The notes under the pieces are model-generated. The model was not told where the DNA came from. It saw nothing but the letters and a program-made list of their open reading frames with translations, and searched no databases. From positions 1-64,000 of the forward strand of contig CAJLLT010000001.1 of the NCBI GenBank assembly GCA_905207625.1: DNA of 64,000 nucleotides, written 5' to 3'. This document shows, in pieces, positions 21,199 through 30,495 of the stretch. A program made the position numbers and the translations under genes. Source of the stretch: an uncultured Eubacteriales bacterium (GTDB taxonomy: Bacteria; Bacillota; Clostridia; Oscillospirales; UBA644). Position 1 is the first letter of the stretch; the number at the start of each line of letters is the position of its first letter.

Positions 21199-22218
21199 AT
21201 GGATCTCCACGATTTCTACTATGATCTTCCCCAGGAGCTTATAGCCCAGCACCCCGCCGAAAAACGTGACGGAAGCAGGCTTATGCTCCTTGATAAAGAG
21301 ACAGGGCATATTCAGCACGGTAAATTTCCCGATATACTTGACTATTTTGAAGAAGGAGACTGCCTTGTACTCAACGATTCCCGTGTTATACCCGCAAGGC
21401 TCTTCGGGCACAGGGAAAACAAGGACGAAGAGGTGGAGATATTCCTTCTCCGGGTGTGCAAGGACGCAAATACCTGGGAATGCCTGGTGCGTCCCGGCAA
21501 GAAAGCCCGTGAAGGAGATATTCTTTACATCAAGGACGTAAAGGCAACTGTTGTGTCCGTCCGGGATGACGGAAACAGAATAATCCGCTTCGACTGTGAG
21601 GGAGATTTTTCCGAAAAAATTAAGGATATAGGGCAGATCCCCCTGCCGCCGTACATAACCGCAAAAGACCAGGATTACAGCAGATATCAGACCGTTTACG
21701 CAAAATATGACGGTTCTGTCGCCGCACCTACCGCGGGGCTTCATTTCACGGACGAGCTCCTTGATAAGCTCAGACAAAAGGGTGTGAAGATATGTTTCGT
21801 CACACTTCATGTCGGTCTGGGAACGTTCCGCCCAGTAAAGGTCGAAAACATTACAGACCATAAAATGCACTCCGAATTTTTCATTCTCCCGGAGCGCACC
21901 GCGGAAATAATAAATCAGGCAAAAGCCGAAGGCAAAAAGATAACCGCGGTTGGAACCACCTGTTGCCGGGTGCTTGAAACGGTAGGAAGAAACATGCCTC
22001 TGACCGCCTGCAGTGGAGACACGGACATATTCATCTATCCCGGATTTGAATTTCACGTTATTGACAGGCTTATAACAAATTTCCATCTGCCGGAAAGTAC
22101 CCTGATAATGCTTGTTTCCGCCCTTGCGGGGAGAGAAAACATTCTCAACGCGTACAACGAAGCCGTCCGCAACGGATACCGGTTCTTCTCCTTCGGCGAT
22201 GCAATGTTTATAAAATAA
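21199..22218 (+). CDS. queA: S-adenosylmethionine:tRNA ribosyltransferase-isomerase
   Basis: This 339-residue enzyme transfers the ribosyl part of SAM to the preQ1 base in tRNA, giving epoxyqueuosine. The start MDLHDFYYDLPQELIAQHP has AAAGG 7 bases upstream; the longer frame is not conserved. Landmarks are LNDSRVIPARLFG, GQIPLPPYI, QTVYAKYDGSVAAPTAGLHFT and HVGLGTFRPV. It is followed after 57 bases by tgt, the enzyme acting just before it. No preQ1 riboswitch pattern is recognised in the 90-base leader. Confidence 0.97.
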   Translation: MDLHDFYYDLPQELIAQHPAEKRDGSRLMLLDKETGHIQHGKFPDILDYFEEGDCLVLNDSRVIPARLFGHRENKDEEVEIFLLRVCKDANTWECLVRPGKKAREGDILYIKDVKATVVSVRDDGNRIIRFDCEGDFSEKIKDIGQIPLPPYITAKDQDYSRYQTVYAKYDGSVAAPTAGLHFTDELLDKLRQKGVKICFVTLHVGLGTFRPVKVENITDHKMHSEFFILPERTAEIINQAKAEGKKITAVGTTCCRVLETVGRNMPLTACSGDTDIFIYPGFEFHVIDRLITNFHLPESTLIMLVSALAGRENILNAYNEAVRNGYRFFSFGDAMFIK

Positions 22219-22275
22219 TCACCTGCATATATGCAGTCCTCAAAGTTTTCAGATATCAGACTAAGGAGTCCGGTA

Positions 22276-23406
22276 ATGTTTACTCTCATCAAAAAAGAAA
22301 AAAATGCCCGTCGGGGACAGTTTGTTACCCCCCACGGAACAATACAGACCCCCGTTTTCATGAACGTTGCCACTGCGGCGGCGATAAAAGGCGGGGTGGA
22401 CGCGTTTGACCTCGCGGATCTGAAATGTCAGGTAATGCTCTGCAATACTTACCATCTTCACCTTCGTCCCGGCGACGGAACAGTCCGTCAGGCGGGAGGC
22501 GTGCGGAAATTCACGGGATGGCAGGGACCGGTACTCACAGACAGCGGAGGATTTCAGGTTTTTTCCCTTTCCGGACTGCGTAAAATAAGCGAAGAAGGGG
22601 TAACGTTTGCCTCCCATATCGACGGACACAGAATATTCATGGGACCAGAAGAGAGTATGAGAATACAGTCGAACCTGGGTTCCACCATCGCAATGGCGTT
22701 CGACGAATGCGTGGAAAATCCCGCGGCATATGAATACTCCAAACGCTCCTGCGAACGTACATACCGCTGGCTTGCCCGGTGCAAAGAAGAGATGACCCGC
22801 CTGAACTCCCTGCCCGACACCGTCAACCCGAAGCAGATGCTTTTCGGAATAAATCAGGGATGCACCTTTGAAGACCTTCGTGTCAGGCACATGAAGGATA
22901 TAGCTACATTTGATCTGGACGGCTATGCCATAGGCGGCCTTGCGGTGGGCGAACCCACGGAGGAAATGTACAGAATAATCGAAGCGGTCGAACCATTCAT
23001 GCCCGTAAACAAACCCCGTTATCTCATGGGGGTAGGCACACCGGTGAACATTCTCGAAGCGGTCTGGCGCGGAGTCGACTTTTTCGATTGCGTTATGCCC
23101 AGCCGTAATGCCCGCCACGGTCATCTTTTCACATCAAAAGGCATAGTGAATATTCTCAATGAAAAATACGCAAAAGACTTTACCCCCCTGGATGAAAACT
23201 GTGACTGTCCCACCTGTCGCCGCCACACGAAGGCGTATCTGCGGCATCTTTTCAAGGCAAACGAAGTCCTTGCCATGAGGCTTGCGGTCATGCATAATCT
23301 GTATTTTTACAACAAGCTGGCTCGGGATATCAGGGACGCCCTGGACGAAAACAGATACGAGCAGTTCTATCTTGAAAAAAGGGATATCTACGGCAAAAGA
23401 ATATAA
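22276..23406 (+). CDS. tgt: tRNA-guanine(34) transglycosylase
   Basis: This 376-residue enzyme exchanges guanine at position 34 of GUN tRNAs for preQ1. The start MFTLIKKEKNARRGQF has AAGGAG upstream. Active-site elements include LTDSGGFQVFSL, the nucleophile region GVDFFDCVMPSRNARHG and the zinc site CDCPTCRRHTKAYLRHLF. It is second in the queA-tgt operon. Genes for preQ1 synthesis (queCDEF) are not in the window, so the organism either makes preQ1 elsewhere or salvages it. Confidence 0.97.
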   Translation: MFTLIKKEKNARRGQFVTPHGTIQTPVFMNVATAAAIKGGVDAFDLADLKCQVMLCNTYHLHLRPGDGTVRQAGGVRKFTGWQGPVLTDSGGFQVFSLSGLRKISEEGVTFASHIDGHRIFMGPEESMRIQSNLGSTIAMAFDECVENPAAYEYSKRSCERTYRWLARCKEEMTRLNSLPDTVNPKQMLFGINQGCTFEDLRVRHMKDIATFDLDGYAIGGLAVGEPTEEMYRIIEAVEPFMPVNKPRYLMGVGTPVNILEAVWRGVDFFDCVMPSRNARHGHLFTSKGIVNILNEKYAKDFTPLDENCDCPTCRRHTKAYLRHLFKANEVLAMRLAVMHNLYFYNKLARDIRDALDENRYEQFYLEKRDIYGKRI

Positions 23407-23441
23407 AATGCGCAAAAATCACCTCATACGGATCACAAATC

Positions 23442-23469
23442 AAAAATCCACCCTGCCGGGTGGATTTTT
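23442..23469. terminator. Bidirectional terminator after tgt
   Basis: AAAAATCCACCC-TGCC-GGGTGGATTTTT forms a 12-bp stem with a tetraloop and a T tract. The convergent GNAT gene ends 19 bases away. Confidence 0.9.
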
Positions 23470-23487
23470 TTATTGATTAAAGTCAAA

Positions 23488-23928
23488 TTACTGTTTTTTA
23501 TCTATCACGTACTGCACATAGCTCAGGGGTTTGAAGCCGTGACGGCGATACAGTGCCGCAGCCGCAAGGTTTTCCGGCTCCGTCTCCAGCCTGAACCTTG
23601 CCGCAGGAAACGATCGGGTAAGCTCGTCAAGAAACTTTCCGCCAAGGCCCTTTCCTCTGAACTGTGGAACGACGTAAAGCTCCTCCAGCCAGACCACCGA
23701 ACCTCCAGCCTCATGGGAATAGGTCTTGCTGATCTGGGCATAGCCCGCGATCTGTCCATCCTGCTCAATGATAAAGCATTCAACATAATCTCCGGAGCGC
23801 ATAAGCTCTTCGAACAGCGCTTCATGGTTTTCCTCCGGAATAGGATGAAGTACAGCCGGGGAAGAGTAAAAGTCCCTTGTCATCTCAAGAAAGGTGTTTC
23901 TGTCCTCCGGACGCAGTTTTCTGAACAT
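23488..23928 (-). CDS. GNAT family N-acetyltransferase
   Basis: This 146-residue acetyltransferase shows the acetyl-CoA-binding motif VVPQFRGKGLGGKFLDEL (about 88-105). The beta-4/5 region is WLEELYV, and the C-terminal ALYRRHGFKPL is typical of the fold. The substrate cannot be predicted. It starts one base after the upstream cysE-like stop codon, so the two are co-transcribed. Confidence 0.9.
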   Translation of the reverse strand: MFRKLRPEDRNTFLEMTRDFYSSPAVLHPIPEENHEALFEELMRSGDYVECFIIEQDGQIAGYAQISKTYSHEAGGSVVWLEELYVVPQFRGKGLGGKFLDELTRSFPAARFRLETEPENLAAAALYRRHGFKPLSYVQYVIDKKQ

Positions 23929-23929
23929 A

Positions 23930-24760
23930 TTATTTCTCCGTATTCATTACTTTGCTGCCGGCAGGTACGGAATGGGTAAGCCATACGTTACCGCCGATAA
24001 CCGAACCGTCCCCGATATATGTATCTCCGCCGAGAATTGTGGCTCCGGCATAAATAACCACATTGTTACCGATATTCGGATGACGCTTGATATTTTTGAC
24101 CGGGTTTCCGTTCTCATCCTTCGGAAAACTTTTTGCACCGAGAGTCACACCCTGATACAGTTTGACATTATCACCGATAACGCAGGTTTCTCCGATAACT
24201 ACGCCTGTTCCGTGATCTATAAAGAAGCTTTTTCCCACCGAGGCTCCGGGATGAATATCTATTCCGGTCACCCTGTGGGCGTTTTCCGTCAGTATCCGCG
24301 GAAGCAGAGGCACACCTATTACAAGAAGCTCATGAGCCACCCGGAAAGTGCTTATAGCCTCAAAGGCAGGATATGCCAGCATGACCTCCGTGCGGCTCTT
24401 CGCAGCGGGATCCCCGTCGTAAGCCGCCTGTATATCGCTGTTCAGCAATGAGGCAAGCTTCGGCACTGATTCCATGAATTTTTCAGTCACCTGAGCCGCT
24501 TTCACCTTATCTGAAAAAATGTCCTCACACACGTCTTCAAGTAACTCGGAAGTGCGACGGAGATTTCTCACCGTAACACAGCAAATCTCATTGTATCGGA
24601 GACTTTCCTCGTCAAAAACCTTCGGGTATATAGCCGCCCGGAGCAACTCCAGAAACTGTATGGCTTTCGTCCTTGTCTGGTGGGTTATGGTGCAGTTTCC
24701 CTCGCATTTTTCCGCCGTAACGGAAACAATCTGTTCCGCCGCATTCTCAAAATCAAACAT
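23930..24760 (-). CDS. cysE: Serine O-acetyltransferase
   Basis: This 276-residue enzyme makes O-acetylserine, the cysteine precursor. An N-terminal helical domain (1-~150) is followed by a left-handed beta-helix of hexapeptide repeats. The repeat region includes GIDIHPGASVGKSFFIDHGT, GVVIGETCVIGDNVKLYQGV and IGNNVVIYAGATILGG. His158 and Asp143-type residues sit in the expected DIHP and DHGTG motifs. It is longer at the N-terminus than Bacillus CysE, matching the EpsC/SATase form of anaerobes. GGAGAGA precedes the start. Confidence 0.92.
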   Translation of the reverse strand: MFDFENAAEQIVSVTAEKCEGNCTITHQTRTKAIQFLELLRAAIYPKVFDEESLRYNEICCVTVRNLRRTSELLEDVCEDIFSDKVKAAQVTEKFMESVPKLASLLNSDIQAAYDGDPAAKSRTEVMLAYPAFEAISTFRVAHELLVIGVPLLPRILTENAHRVTGIDIHPGASVGKSFFIDHGTGVVIGETCVIGDNVKLYQGVTLGAKSFPKDENGNPVKNIKRHPNIGNNVVIYAGATILGGDTYIGDGSVIGGNVWLTHSVPAGSKVMNTEK

Positions 24761-24801
24761 TCTCTCTCCGCCTTTCTTTATGACTACGGTTCATTATATG
24801 C

Positions 24802-25143
24802 TCAGTTTCCGCAGCCGTCGCATTTCCGGGCAAAAAACTCTACGGTATCTATCCGGTATTCCCCGTCTGTGCGTTCTGTTTTCAGCAGGTCCAGAGTCCT
24901 GCACATAACCGGATTCCCGCTCCGGCATAAGACTTTGGTCACCCCGGCAAAGTCAAGTTTCGAAAGCACCGCACGAACCACGGCGCAGTGAAGCACGGAT
25001 CCCGGGTCAGAAAAGGTCTCAAGCTCTTCAAGTTCAAGAAGTTCCGCTTCTTTTTCCCCGCAGGAATACCTGCAACGCAACACAGCCATGTCTCCGTCGG
25101 AAAGGACAAAAGCGTCCCGACCGTCAGGAAGAATAGTTATCAC
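24802..25143 (-). CDS. Small protein of unknown function with C-terminal Cys pair
   Basis: This 113-residue protein starts at a GTG overlapping the dnaE stop (GTGA). It has an ordered N-terminal beta segment (MITILPDGRDAFVLSDGDMAVLR), an acidic helix, then VLHCAVVRAVLSKLDFAGVTKVLC and a C-terminal CDGCGN. The middle part resembles the core of GNAT-type folds, but the CoA loop is missing. No family is assigned. Coupling to dnaE suggests stable expression. Confidence 0.65.
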   Translation of the reverse strand: MITILPDGRDAFVLSDGDMAVLRCRYSCGEKEAELLELEELETFSDPGSVLHCAVVRAVLSKLDFAGVTKVLCRSGNPVMCRTLDLLKTERTDGEYRIDTVEFFARKCDGCGN

Positions 25144-28100
25144 AGCGTCCTGACCTCCACCCTGTCGTCACCGAGAAGTCCCCTCAGGGTACGCACAAAA
25201 GTCGGAGACGCGTCAACGTCATTTTTCTTGAAACGTGCCTTCCGGTTTTGATCCACAAAATCAAAGTAGACCTCGTCTCCGCCCACATTATCCATCATCA
25301 TCTGAATGCAGTCGTTGACCTTTCCGTTATCAGAGTTGTACATATGCACTATCAATATCCGTCTTTTGGGTTCAGTTACGGGCTCCTCGTGGGCTTTTAC
25401 CTGGCGCAGGTCATTTAGTATCACCGACACGGATACATTACCGCCGCCGGAAGCATCCTCTGCCCCGTCACCGCCGCCGGAAGAGAAGGTATCTTCCTTT
25501 ATACTCAGTTTTCCCTCTATAAGGAACACCGCATCCTCCGCGATTTTCATGGAAAACTTTTCGTAAGCCTTTGAAAACAGAAGTACTTCCACCGAGCCGG
25601 TCAGATCCTCTACGGTGCATATTGCCATCTGGGTATCATTCCTGGTCATTTTACGCACGACCTTGGTCATGATACCGAAAACGGTTATTTTCTGGTTATC
25701 CCTGAGTCCGCTGTCGTCCTTCGTCAGTTCGCCGATGGCTGTGGCTCCGGAGGAACGGAATTCCTGTTCATATTCCCTCATCGGGTGATCGGAAATGTAT
25801 ATGCCGGTGACACCCTTTTCGAGCATGAGTTTATCCTTTTTGCTGAATTCCTCCACATCAGGGAAAATGAAATCGTCCTCGCCGTCGGGTTCGTCTTCCC
25901 CGAACAGACTCATCTGTCCCTCGCTCTTTTCCTTCAGGTAGCCCGAAAGATTCTTCCGGATCTCGGGAAAAGCCTGGATCATTTGTCTTCTGGACTGTTC
26001 AAAAGAGTCGAAAGCTCCGCAGTAAATAAGACTTTCAACCGTCCTTGAGTCCACATCGTAACCGTCAAGCATACGGCGGCAGAAATTATAGAATCCCGTG
26101 AAAGGTCCGTTCTTTTCCCTTTCGGCAAGTATGTCGGCTATGGCAGTGCTTCCGACGCTCTTTACCCCTTTCAGACCGAAACGGACACCGTTTCCGCTGA
26201 CGGTAAAAATATCCTCACTTTCATTTATATCCGGAGGAAGAAGATCTATATGCTGGTTGCGGCATTCGTTTATATATCCCACCATTTTGTCGGTCTTATC
26301 GATGACCGAGGTAAGAAGAGCCGCCATGTATTCCTTCTTGTAATGTGTTTTAAGATACGCCGTGTAATAAGTGACATAGGCATATGCCGCCGCATGGGAT
26401 TTATTAAAGGCATATTCCGCGAATTTGACCATTTCGTCGTATATTTCGTTGGCGATATCCGCGGGGATACCGTTCGCGACACAACCGGGGATCTCCACGC
26501 TTCCGTCTTCCCTCTTCTTGCCGTTGACGAAATACTCCCGCTCCCGGGTCATGATATCCATTTTTTTCTTACCCATTGCCTTACGCACAACGTCAGCACG
26601 GCCGTAGGAGAAACCCGCAAGTTCGCGGCCTATCTGCATTACCTGCTCCTGATAGACCATGCAGCCGTAGGTAACGTTAAGTATGGGCTCAAGCGCCGGA
26701 TGCTTATAAACTATCTTATCCGGATGCTGTTTGTTGTATATGTACGTGGGAATACTGTCCATAGGACCGGGGCGGTAAAGAGAGATAATAGCTATAATAT
26801 CCTCCATGCCTCTGGGCTTGAGGGAGATGAGGGTCTTTTTCATTCCCCCGGACTCAAGCTGGAATATACCGTCTGTCTGCCCCTGTGAAAGCAAATCGTA
26901 TACCGCCGGATCGTCAACATCGACCTCTTCAATGTTGAAATCCGGTTTGTACTTTCTTATCAGTTTGCTTGCATCATTTATGACCGTAAGGTTTCTCAGA
27001 CCGAGGAAGTCCATCTTTACCAGACCGACATGCTCGACCTCCACCATATCGAACTGAGCCACGACCTGCCCGTCGTTGACGGCAAGGGGAACATACTTGT
27101 AGACCGGCTCCTTTGAGATAACTATACCGCAGGCATGAACGGAGGCGTGACGGGGAGAATTTTCTATGCTCTCCGACATATCTATAAGTTCTTTTATCCT
27201 CGGATCGCTCTCGTACATGGCATGGAGTTCCGGAACTTTTTCCACACAAAGATGAAGATAGGACATCTTCTTCTCTTCTTTGGTAAGATTCATCTTGTCC
27301 GGGATCATTTTGGTCAGAGCGTTTGCCTCCTGGGGAGAAAAGCCCAGGACACGGGCGACATCTTTTACCGCAGCCTTCGCCTTCATGGTTCCGAAGGTGA
27401 CTATATTCGCGACATGATCTTCCCCGTATCGGCGTTTCACATAAGCCAGAACGTCGCTGCGGCGCACGGGGCACATATCCACGTCAAAGTCCGGCATACT
27501 GATTCTTTCGGGGTTGAGAAAACGCTCGAAAATCAGATTGTACCGTATGGGTTCAATGTTTGTTATTCTTATGCAGTACGCCACAAGGCTTCCTGCGCCG
27601 GAGCCTCGTCCGGGACCGATGGGAATACCGTGATCCTTTGCATAGCGTATGAAGTCCATGACTATAAGGAAGTAGTCAACGAACCCCATTTTGTTGATGA
27701 CGCTCAGCTCATATTCCAGACGCTCGATAAGCGCGGGAGTCTGCTGCTGCTTTGTATATCTGCGGTCAAGTCCCTCATAGGCGATCTTACGCAGATAGTC
27801 ATAGTGACTGAGTCCCTCCGTCCATTCAAAAACGGGCAGATAGTAGACCTTGTTCTTCTCATCATCTATCTCCGGGAACACCACATTGCAGCGTTCCGCT
27901 ATTTTCATTGTATTGTCACAGGCCTCGGGTATGTAGTCGAAGAGTTTTCGCATCTCCTCTTCGCTTTTCAGATAAAACTCATCCGTGGAGAAGCCCATCC
28001 CGGTGTCCTCGCTCATTGTCTTCTGAGTCTGAACACAAAGAAGGATCTTCTGAGCCTTTGCATCAGTTTTTCGCAGGTAGTGGGCGTCGTTTGTGGCAAC

Positions 28101-28691
28101 AACGGGAATCCCGGTCTCCTGATGGAGCTTGAGTATTCCCCGGCATACCACAGGGTCATCCTCCAGGCCGTGATCCTGAATTTCCAGATAATAGTTTTCC
28201 GGTCCGAAAACATCCCTGAAACGCAAAGCAAGTGCCTTTGCGCCCTCGTAATCCCCCTGGATCAGTTTCTGCTGTACATCTCCGGCAAAGCACGCCGAAA
28301 GACATATAAGCCCCTCATGATACTTTTCCAGGAGCTCCCAGTCAACACGGGGACGATAATAGAAGCCCTCCATATTGGCAAAGGAAACCATCTCTATAAG
28401 GTTCTTATAGCCCACATTATCCTTGCACAGAAGCACAAGGTGTCCCATTTCACGGGTGGATTTATCAAAACGGGATTTCAGACAGGTATAGACCTCACAG
28501 CCTATTATGGGCTTTATCCCGTTGGTTTTGGCTTCACGGTAAAAAACTATAGTGGCGTACATATTGCCGTGGTCGGTCATGGCGATTGAGGTCTGTCCCA
28601 TTTCCTTAAGCAGCGGCATCATCTTCTTTATCCGGCAGGCACCGTCAAGAAGACTGTATTCGGTATGTACATGAAGGTGTGTAAATCCCAT
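25140..28691 (-). CDS. dnaE: DNA polymerase III alpha subunit
   Basis: This replicative-type polymerase of 1183 residues is of the DnaE class. The start MGFTHLHVHTEYSLLDGACR has GAAAGG 8 bases upstream. The N-terminal PHP domain (HLHVHTEYS, TDHGNMY) is followed by the polymerase core with GPGRGSGAGSLVAYC and the catalytic acids in PDFDVDMCP. HACGIVIS, the helix-hairpin-helix region and a C-terminal OB domain (ITVFGIMTKVVRKMTRNDTQ) complete the normal order. Firmicutes also have PolC, which is not in this window. It follows whiA by 14 bases. Confidence 0.97.
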   Translation of the reverse strand: MGFTHLHVHTEYSLLDGACRIKKMMPLLKEMGQTSIAMTDHGNMYATIVFYREAKTNGIKPIIGCEVYTCLKSRFDKSTREMGHLVLLCKDNVGYKNLIEMVSFANMEGFYYRPRVDWELLEKYHEGLICLSACFAGDVQQKLIQGDYEGAKALALRFRDVFGPENYYLEIQDHGLEDDPVVCRGILKLHQETGIPVVATNDAHYLRKTDAKAQKILLCVQTQKTMSEDTGMGFSTDEFYLKSEEEMRKLFDYIPEACDNTMKIAERCNVVFPEIDDEKNKVYYLPVFEWTEGLSHYDYLRKIAYEGLDRRYTKQQQTPALIERLEYELSVINKMGFVDYFLIVMDFIRYAKDHGIPIGPGRGSGAGSLVAYCIRITNIEPIRYNLIFERFLNPERISMPDFDVDMCPVRRSDVLAYVKRRYGEDHVANIVTFGTMKAKAAVKDVARVLGFSPQEANALTKMIPDKMNLTKEEKKMSYLHLCVEKVPELHAMYESDPRIKELIDMSESIENSPRHASVHACGIVISKEPVYKYVPLAVNDGQVVAQFDMVEVEHVGLVKMDFLGLRNLTVINDASKLIRKYKPDFNIEEVDVDDPAVYDLLSQGQTDGIFQLESGGMKKTLISLKPRGMEDIIAIISLYRPGPMDSIPTYIYNKQHPDKIVYKHPALEPILNVTYGCMVYQEQVMQIGRELAGFSYGRADVVRKAMGKKKMDIMTREREYFVNGKKREDGSVEIPGCVANGIPADIANEIYDEMVKFAEYAFNKSHAAAYAYVTYYTAYLKTHYKKEYMAALLTSVIDKTDKMVGYINECRNQHIDLLPPDINESEDIFTVSGNGVRFGLKGVKSVGSTAIADILAEREKNGPFTGFYNFCRRMLDGYDVDSRTVESLIYCGAFDSFEQSRRQMIQAFPEIRKNLSGYLKEKSEGQMSLFGEDEPDGEDDFIFPDVEEFSKKDKLMLEKGVTGIYISDHPMREYEQEFRSSGATAIGELTKDDSGLRDNQKITVFGIMTKVVRKMTRNDTQMAICTVEDLTGSVEVLLFSKAYEKFSMKIAEDAVFLIEGKLSIKEDTFSSGGGDGAEDASGGGNVSVSVILNDLRQVKAHEEPVTEPKRRILIVHMYNSDNGKVNDCIQMMMDNVGGDEVYFDFVDQNRKARFKKNDVDASPTFVRTLRGLLGDDRVEVRTL

Positions 28692-28705
28692 ATTTTTCAC
28701 CTTTC

Positions 28706-29599
28706 CTATTCTTTCGCAAGTTGCATTATCTTTCTCATTCTGTGCGCCACTCCGGACTTTGTCAGAGGAGGCTCCATTGCCTGTCCCAACTGTACAAGCG
28801 TCATTTCCGGGTGGTCAAGTCTTGCCCTCGCAAGGTCAAGAAGCTGCCTGTCCTCATCAAGTGCGCCTTTTTTCATCAGGGCATTTATCGCCTTTATCTG
28901 CGCCCTGGAAGCGGCTATGTTTTTATCCAGATTAGCCGATTCACAGTTTATGGCTCTGTTGATATTGTTACGGAGTTCTCTCTCTATTTCCACGTTTGCA
29001 AAATCAAACACAAAGTCCGTGGCTCCGATAACCGTCAGAAAATCTTTTATAGGTTCCCCGCTTTTCAGATACGCTATTTTCTTCCCGCTCCGGGTTATGG
29101 TCCTCAAATTTATACCGAACTCGGAGCAATACCTCACCAGATCCTCCGCAAGGAGAATATGCGGGGTTCTTATCTCAAGATGATACGCTCTTCCGGGCTG
29201 TGAAATAAACCCTCCGGCAATGAATACTCCCCTAAGGAAGGATTTCATACAGCATTCCTTTTCCGTTACCGAAAAATCGATGCGCAACGGCGGCGTGATC
29301 TTATAATTGCCTATATAACGGACTATTCTGGAAATATTCTGTGTGCCCTGCACCCGGAGTATAAAATTCTTCGCCCCGTCCGAAGCCTCCGTTAAGGTAT
29401 AATTCTGTTTTCCGATTATGCCGGCGATCATTTTTTCATACCGCTGCATTATATCGGCGTGTTCGGTAACTATTTTTATTGCGTCCGGGCGGAATGTGTT
29501 GCAGAACAGCAGAAAACCGTACAGTTCGGCATTCGCACAGCAGGCCTGTGTGTCCTGGGCGCAAAGAGACTGTTTTATTCTGTAGGAATAACTTTTCAC
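28706..29599 (-). CDS. whiA: DNA-binding protein WhiA
   Basis: This 297-residue protein joins a LAGLIDADG-homing-endonuclease-like N-terminal domain (CCMKSFLRGVFIAGGFI, YHLEIRT, ITRSGKKIAYLKSGE) to a C-terminal helix-turn-helix (MTLVQLGQAMEPPLTKSGVA). WhiA affects cell division and chromosome segregation in Gram-positive bacteria. The start is a GTG that overlaps the murB stop (GTGA). In related genomes rapZ and gpfA (yvcK) usually lie between murB and whiA; here they are absent. Confidence 0.95.
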   Translation of the reverse strand: MKSYSYRIKQSLCAQDTQACCANAELYGFLLFCNTFRPDAIKIVTEHADIMQRYEKMIAGIIGKQNYTLTEASDGAKNFILRVQGTQNISRIVRYIGNYKITPPLRIDFSVTEKECCMKSFLRGVFIAGGFISQPGRAYHLEIRTPHILLAEDLVRYCSEFGINLRTITRSGKKIAYLKSGEPIKDFLTVIGATDFVFDFANVEIERELRNNINRAINCESANLDKNIAASRAQIKAINALMKKGALDEDRQLLDLARARLDHPEMTLVQLGQAMEPPLTKSGVAHRMRKIMQLAKE

Positions 29600-30495
29600 A
29601 GCATCCTTATCTCCGTTTCAAGTTCCACTCCGAACCGCTCAAGCACGGTTCTTTTTATATCTTCAATCAGCAGTTTTACATCCTCTGCCGTGGCGGAGCC
29701 GGTATTGACGATAAATCCGGCGTGCTTCGGACTGACCTGTGCGCCGCCTACGGAAACTCCTTTAAGCCCGCAGTCCTCTATCAGCTTTCCCGCAAAGTGT
29801 CCCTCGGGACGTTTGAAAACGCTTCCGGCGGAAGGGTATTCCAGCGGCTGACTTGACCTGCGCTTCGCGGTAAGGGCAGCCATCTCAGACCGGATCTGCT
29901 CCTTTTCACCCGCGGTAAGCTGCATTTCAACCCTGCACACCACGTCGCCGGGGCGAAAACACGAATGTCTGTAGCCGAAATCGTGGGCTTTTCCCTCCAC
30001 GGTCCGTATATTTCCCTCACTGTCAACGAATACGGTCCGGACCGCTATCTGCGACATTTCGCCGCCGTAAGCGCCGGCGTTCATGACCACAGCGCCGCCT
30101 ACGGAGCCTGGTATGCCGAAAAGCTTCTCCATACCGGAAAGAGAGCTCTCCGCCGCAGTATTTGCCGCCTTGCACAGGAGTACCCCCGCCCCGGCAGTAA
30201 GAATATTTGCCTTAACCGAAAGCTGCTGCATAAGGTCAGTTTTTATCAGAGGAAGCTTAAGTCCCTCATCAGGAACAAGGACATTTGAGCCGTTGCCGAG
30301 GACCGTATACCTGCCTTTTCCGAAAAAACGGACGCATTCCGCAGCTTCGGAAGCATTCCGGGGATAAACGACCACCGATGCCGGTCCGCCGATGCGGAAA
30401 GAAGTGCAGGAAGACATAACAACGTCACTCCGGCAACAGATATTATGTTTCAGCGCGAAATCAAGGGTCTTCTGAACCGTGGCTGCGTCAGTCAT
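29596..30495 (-). CDS. murB: UDP-N-acetylenolpyruvoylglucosamine reductase
   Basis: This 299-residue FAD enzyme reduces enolpyruvyl-UDP-GlcNAc to UDP-MurNAc in peptidoglycan synthesis. FAD-binding segments RIGGPASVVVYPRN and VLGNGSNVLVPD are present. GIPGSVGGAVVMNAGAYGGE and the SAGSVFKRPEG catalytic serine region also match. It is the type II form lacking the Tyr loop of E. coli MurB. The ATG at 30495 is preferred over an in-frame TTG 6 bases earlier. It overlaps the hprK end. Confidence 0.96.
   Translation of the reverse strand: MTDAATVQKTLDFALKHNICCRSDVVMSSCTSFRIGGPASVVVYPRNASEAAECVRFFGKGRYTVLGNGSNVLVPDEGLKLPLIKTDLMQQLSVKANILTAGAGVLLCKAANTAAESSLSGMEKLFGIPGSVGGAVVMNAGAYGGEMSQIAVRTVFVDSEGNIRTVEGKAHDFGYRHSCFRPGDVVCRVEMQLTAGEKEQIRSEMAALTAKRRSSQPLEYPSAGSVFKRPEGHFAGKLIEDCGLKGVSVGGAQVSPKHAGFIVNTGSATAEDVKLLIEDIKRTVLERFGVELETEIRML

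Noticed and set aside
27135..28589. 484-residue plus-strand frame
   Set aside because: It lies fully antisense inside dnaE, has no ribosome site and no recognisable domain.
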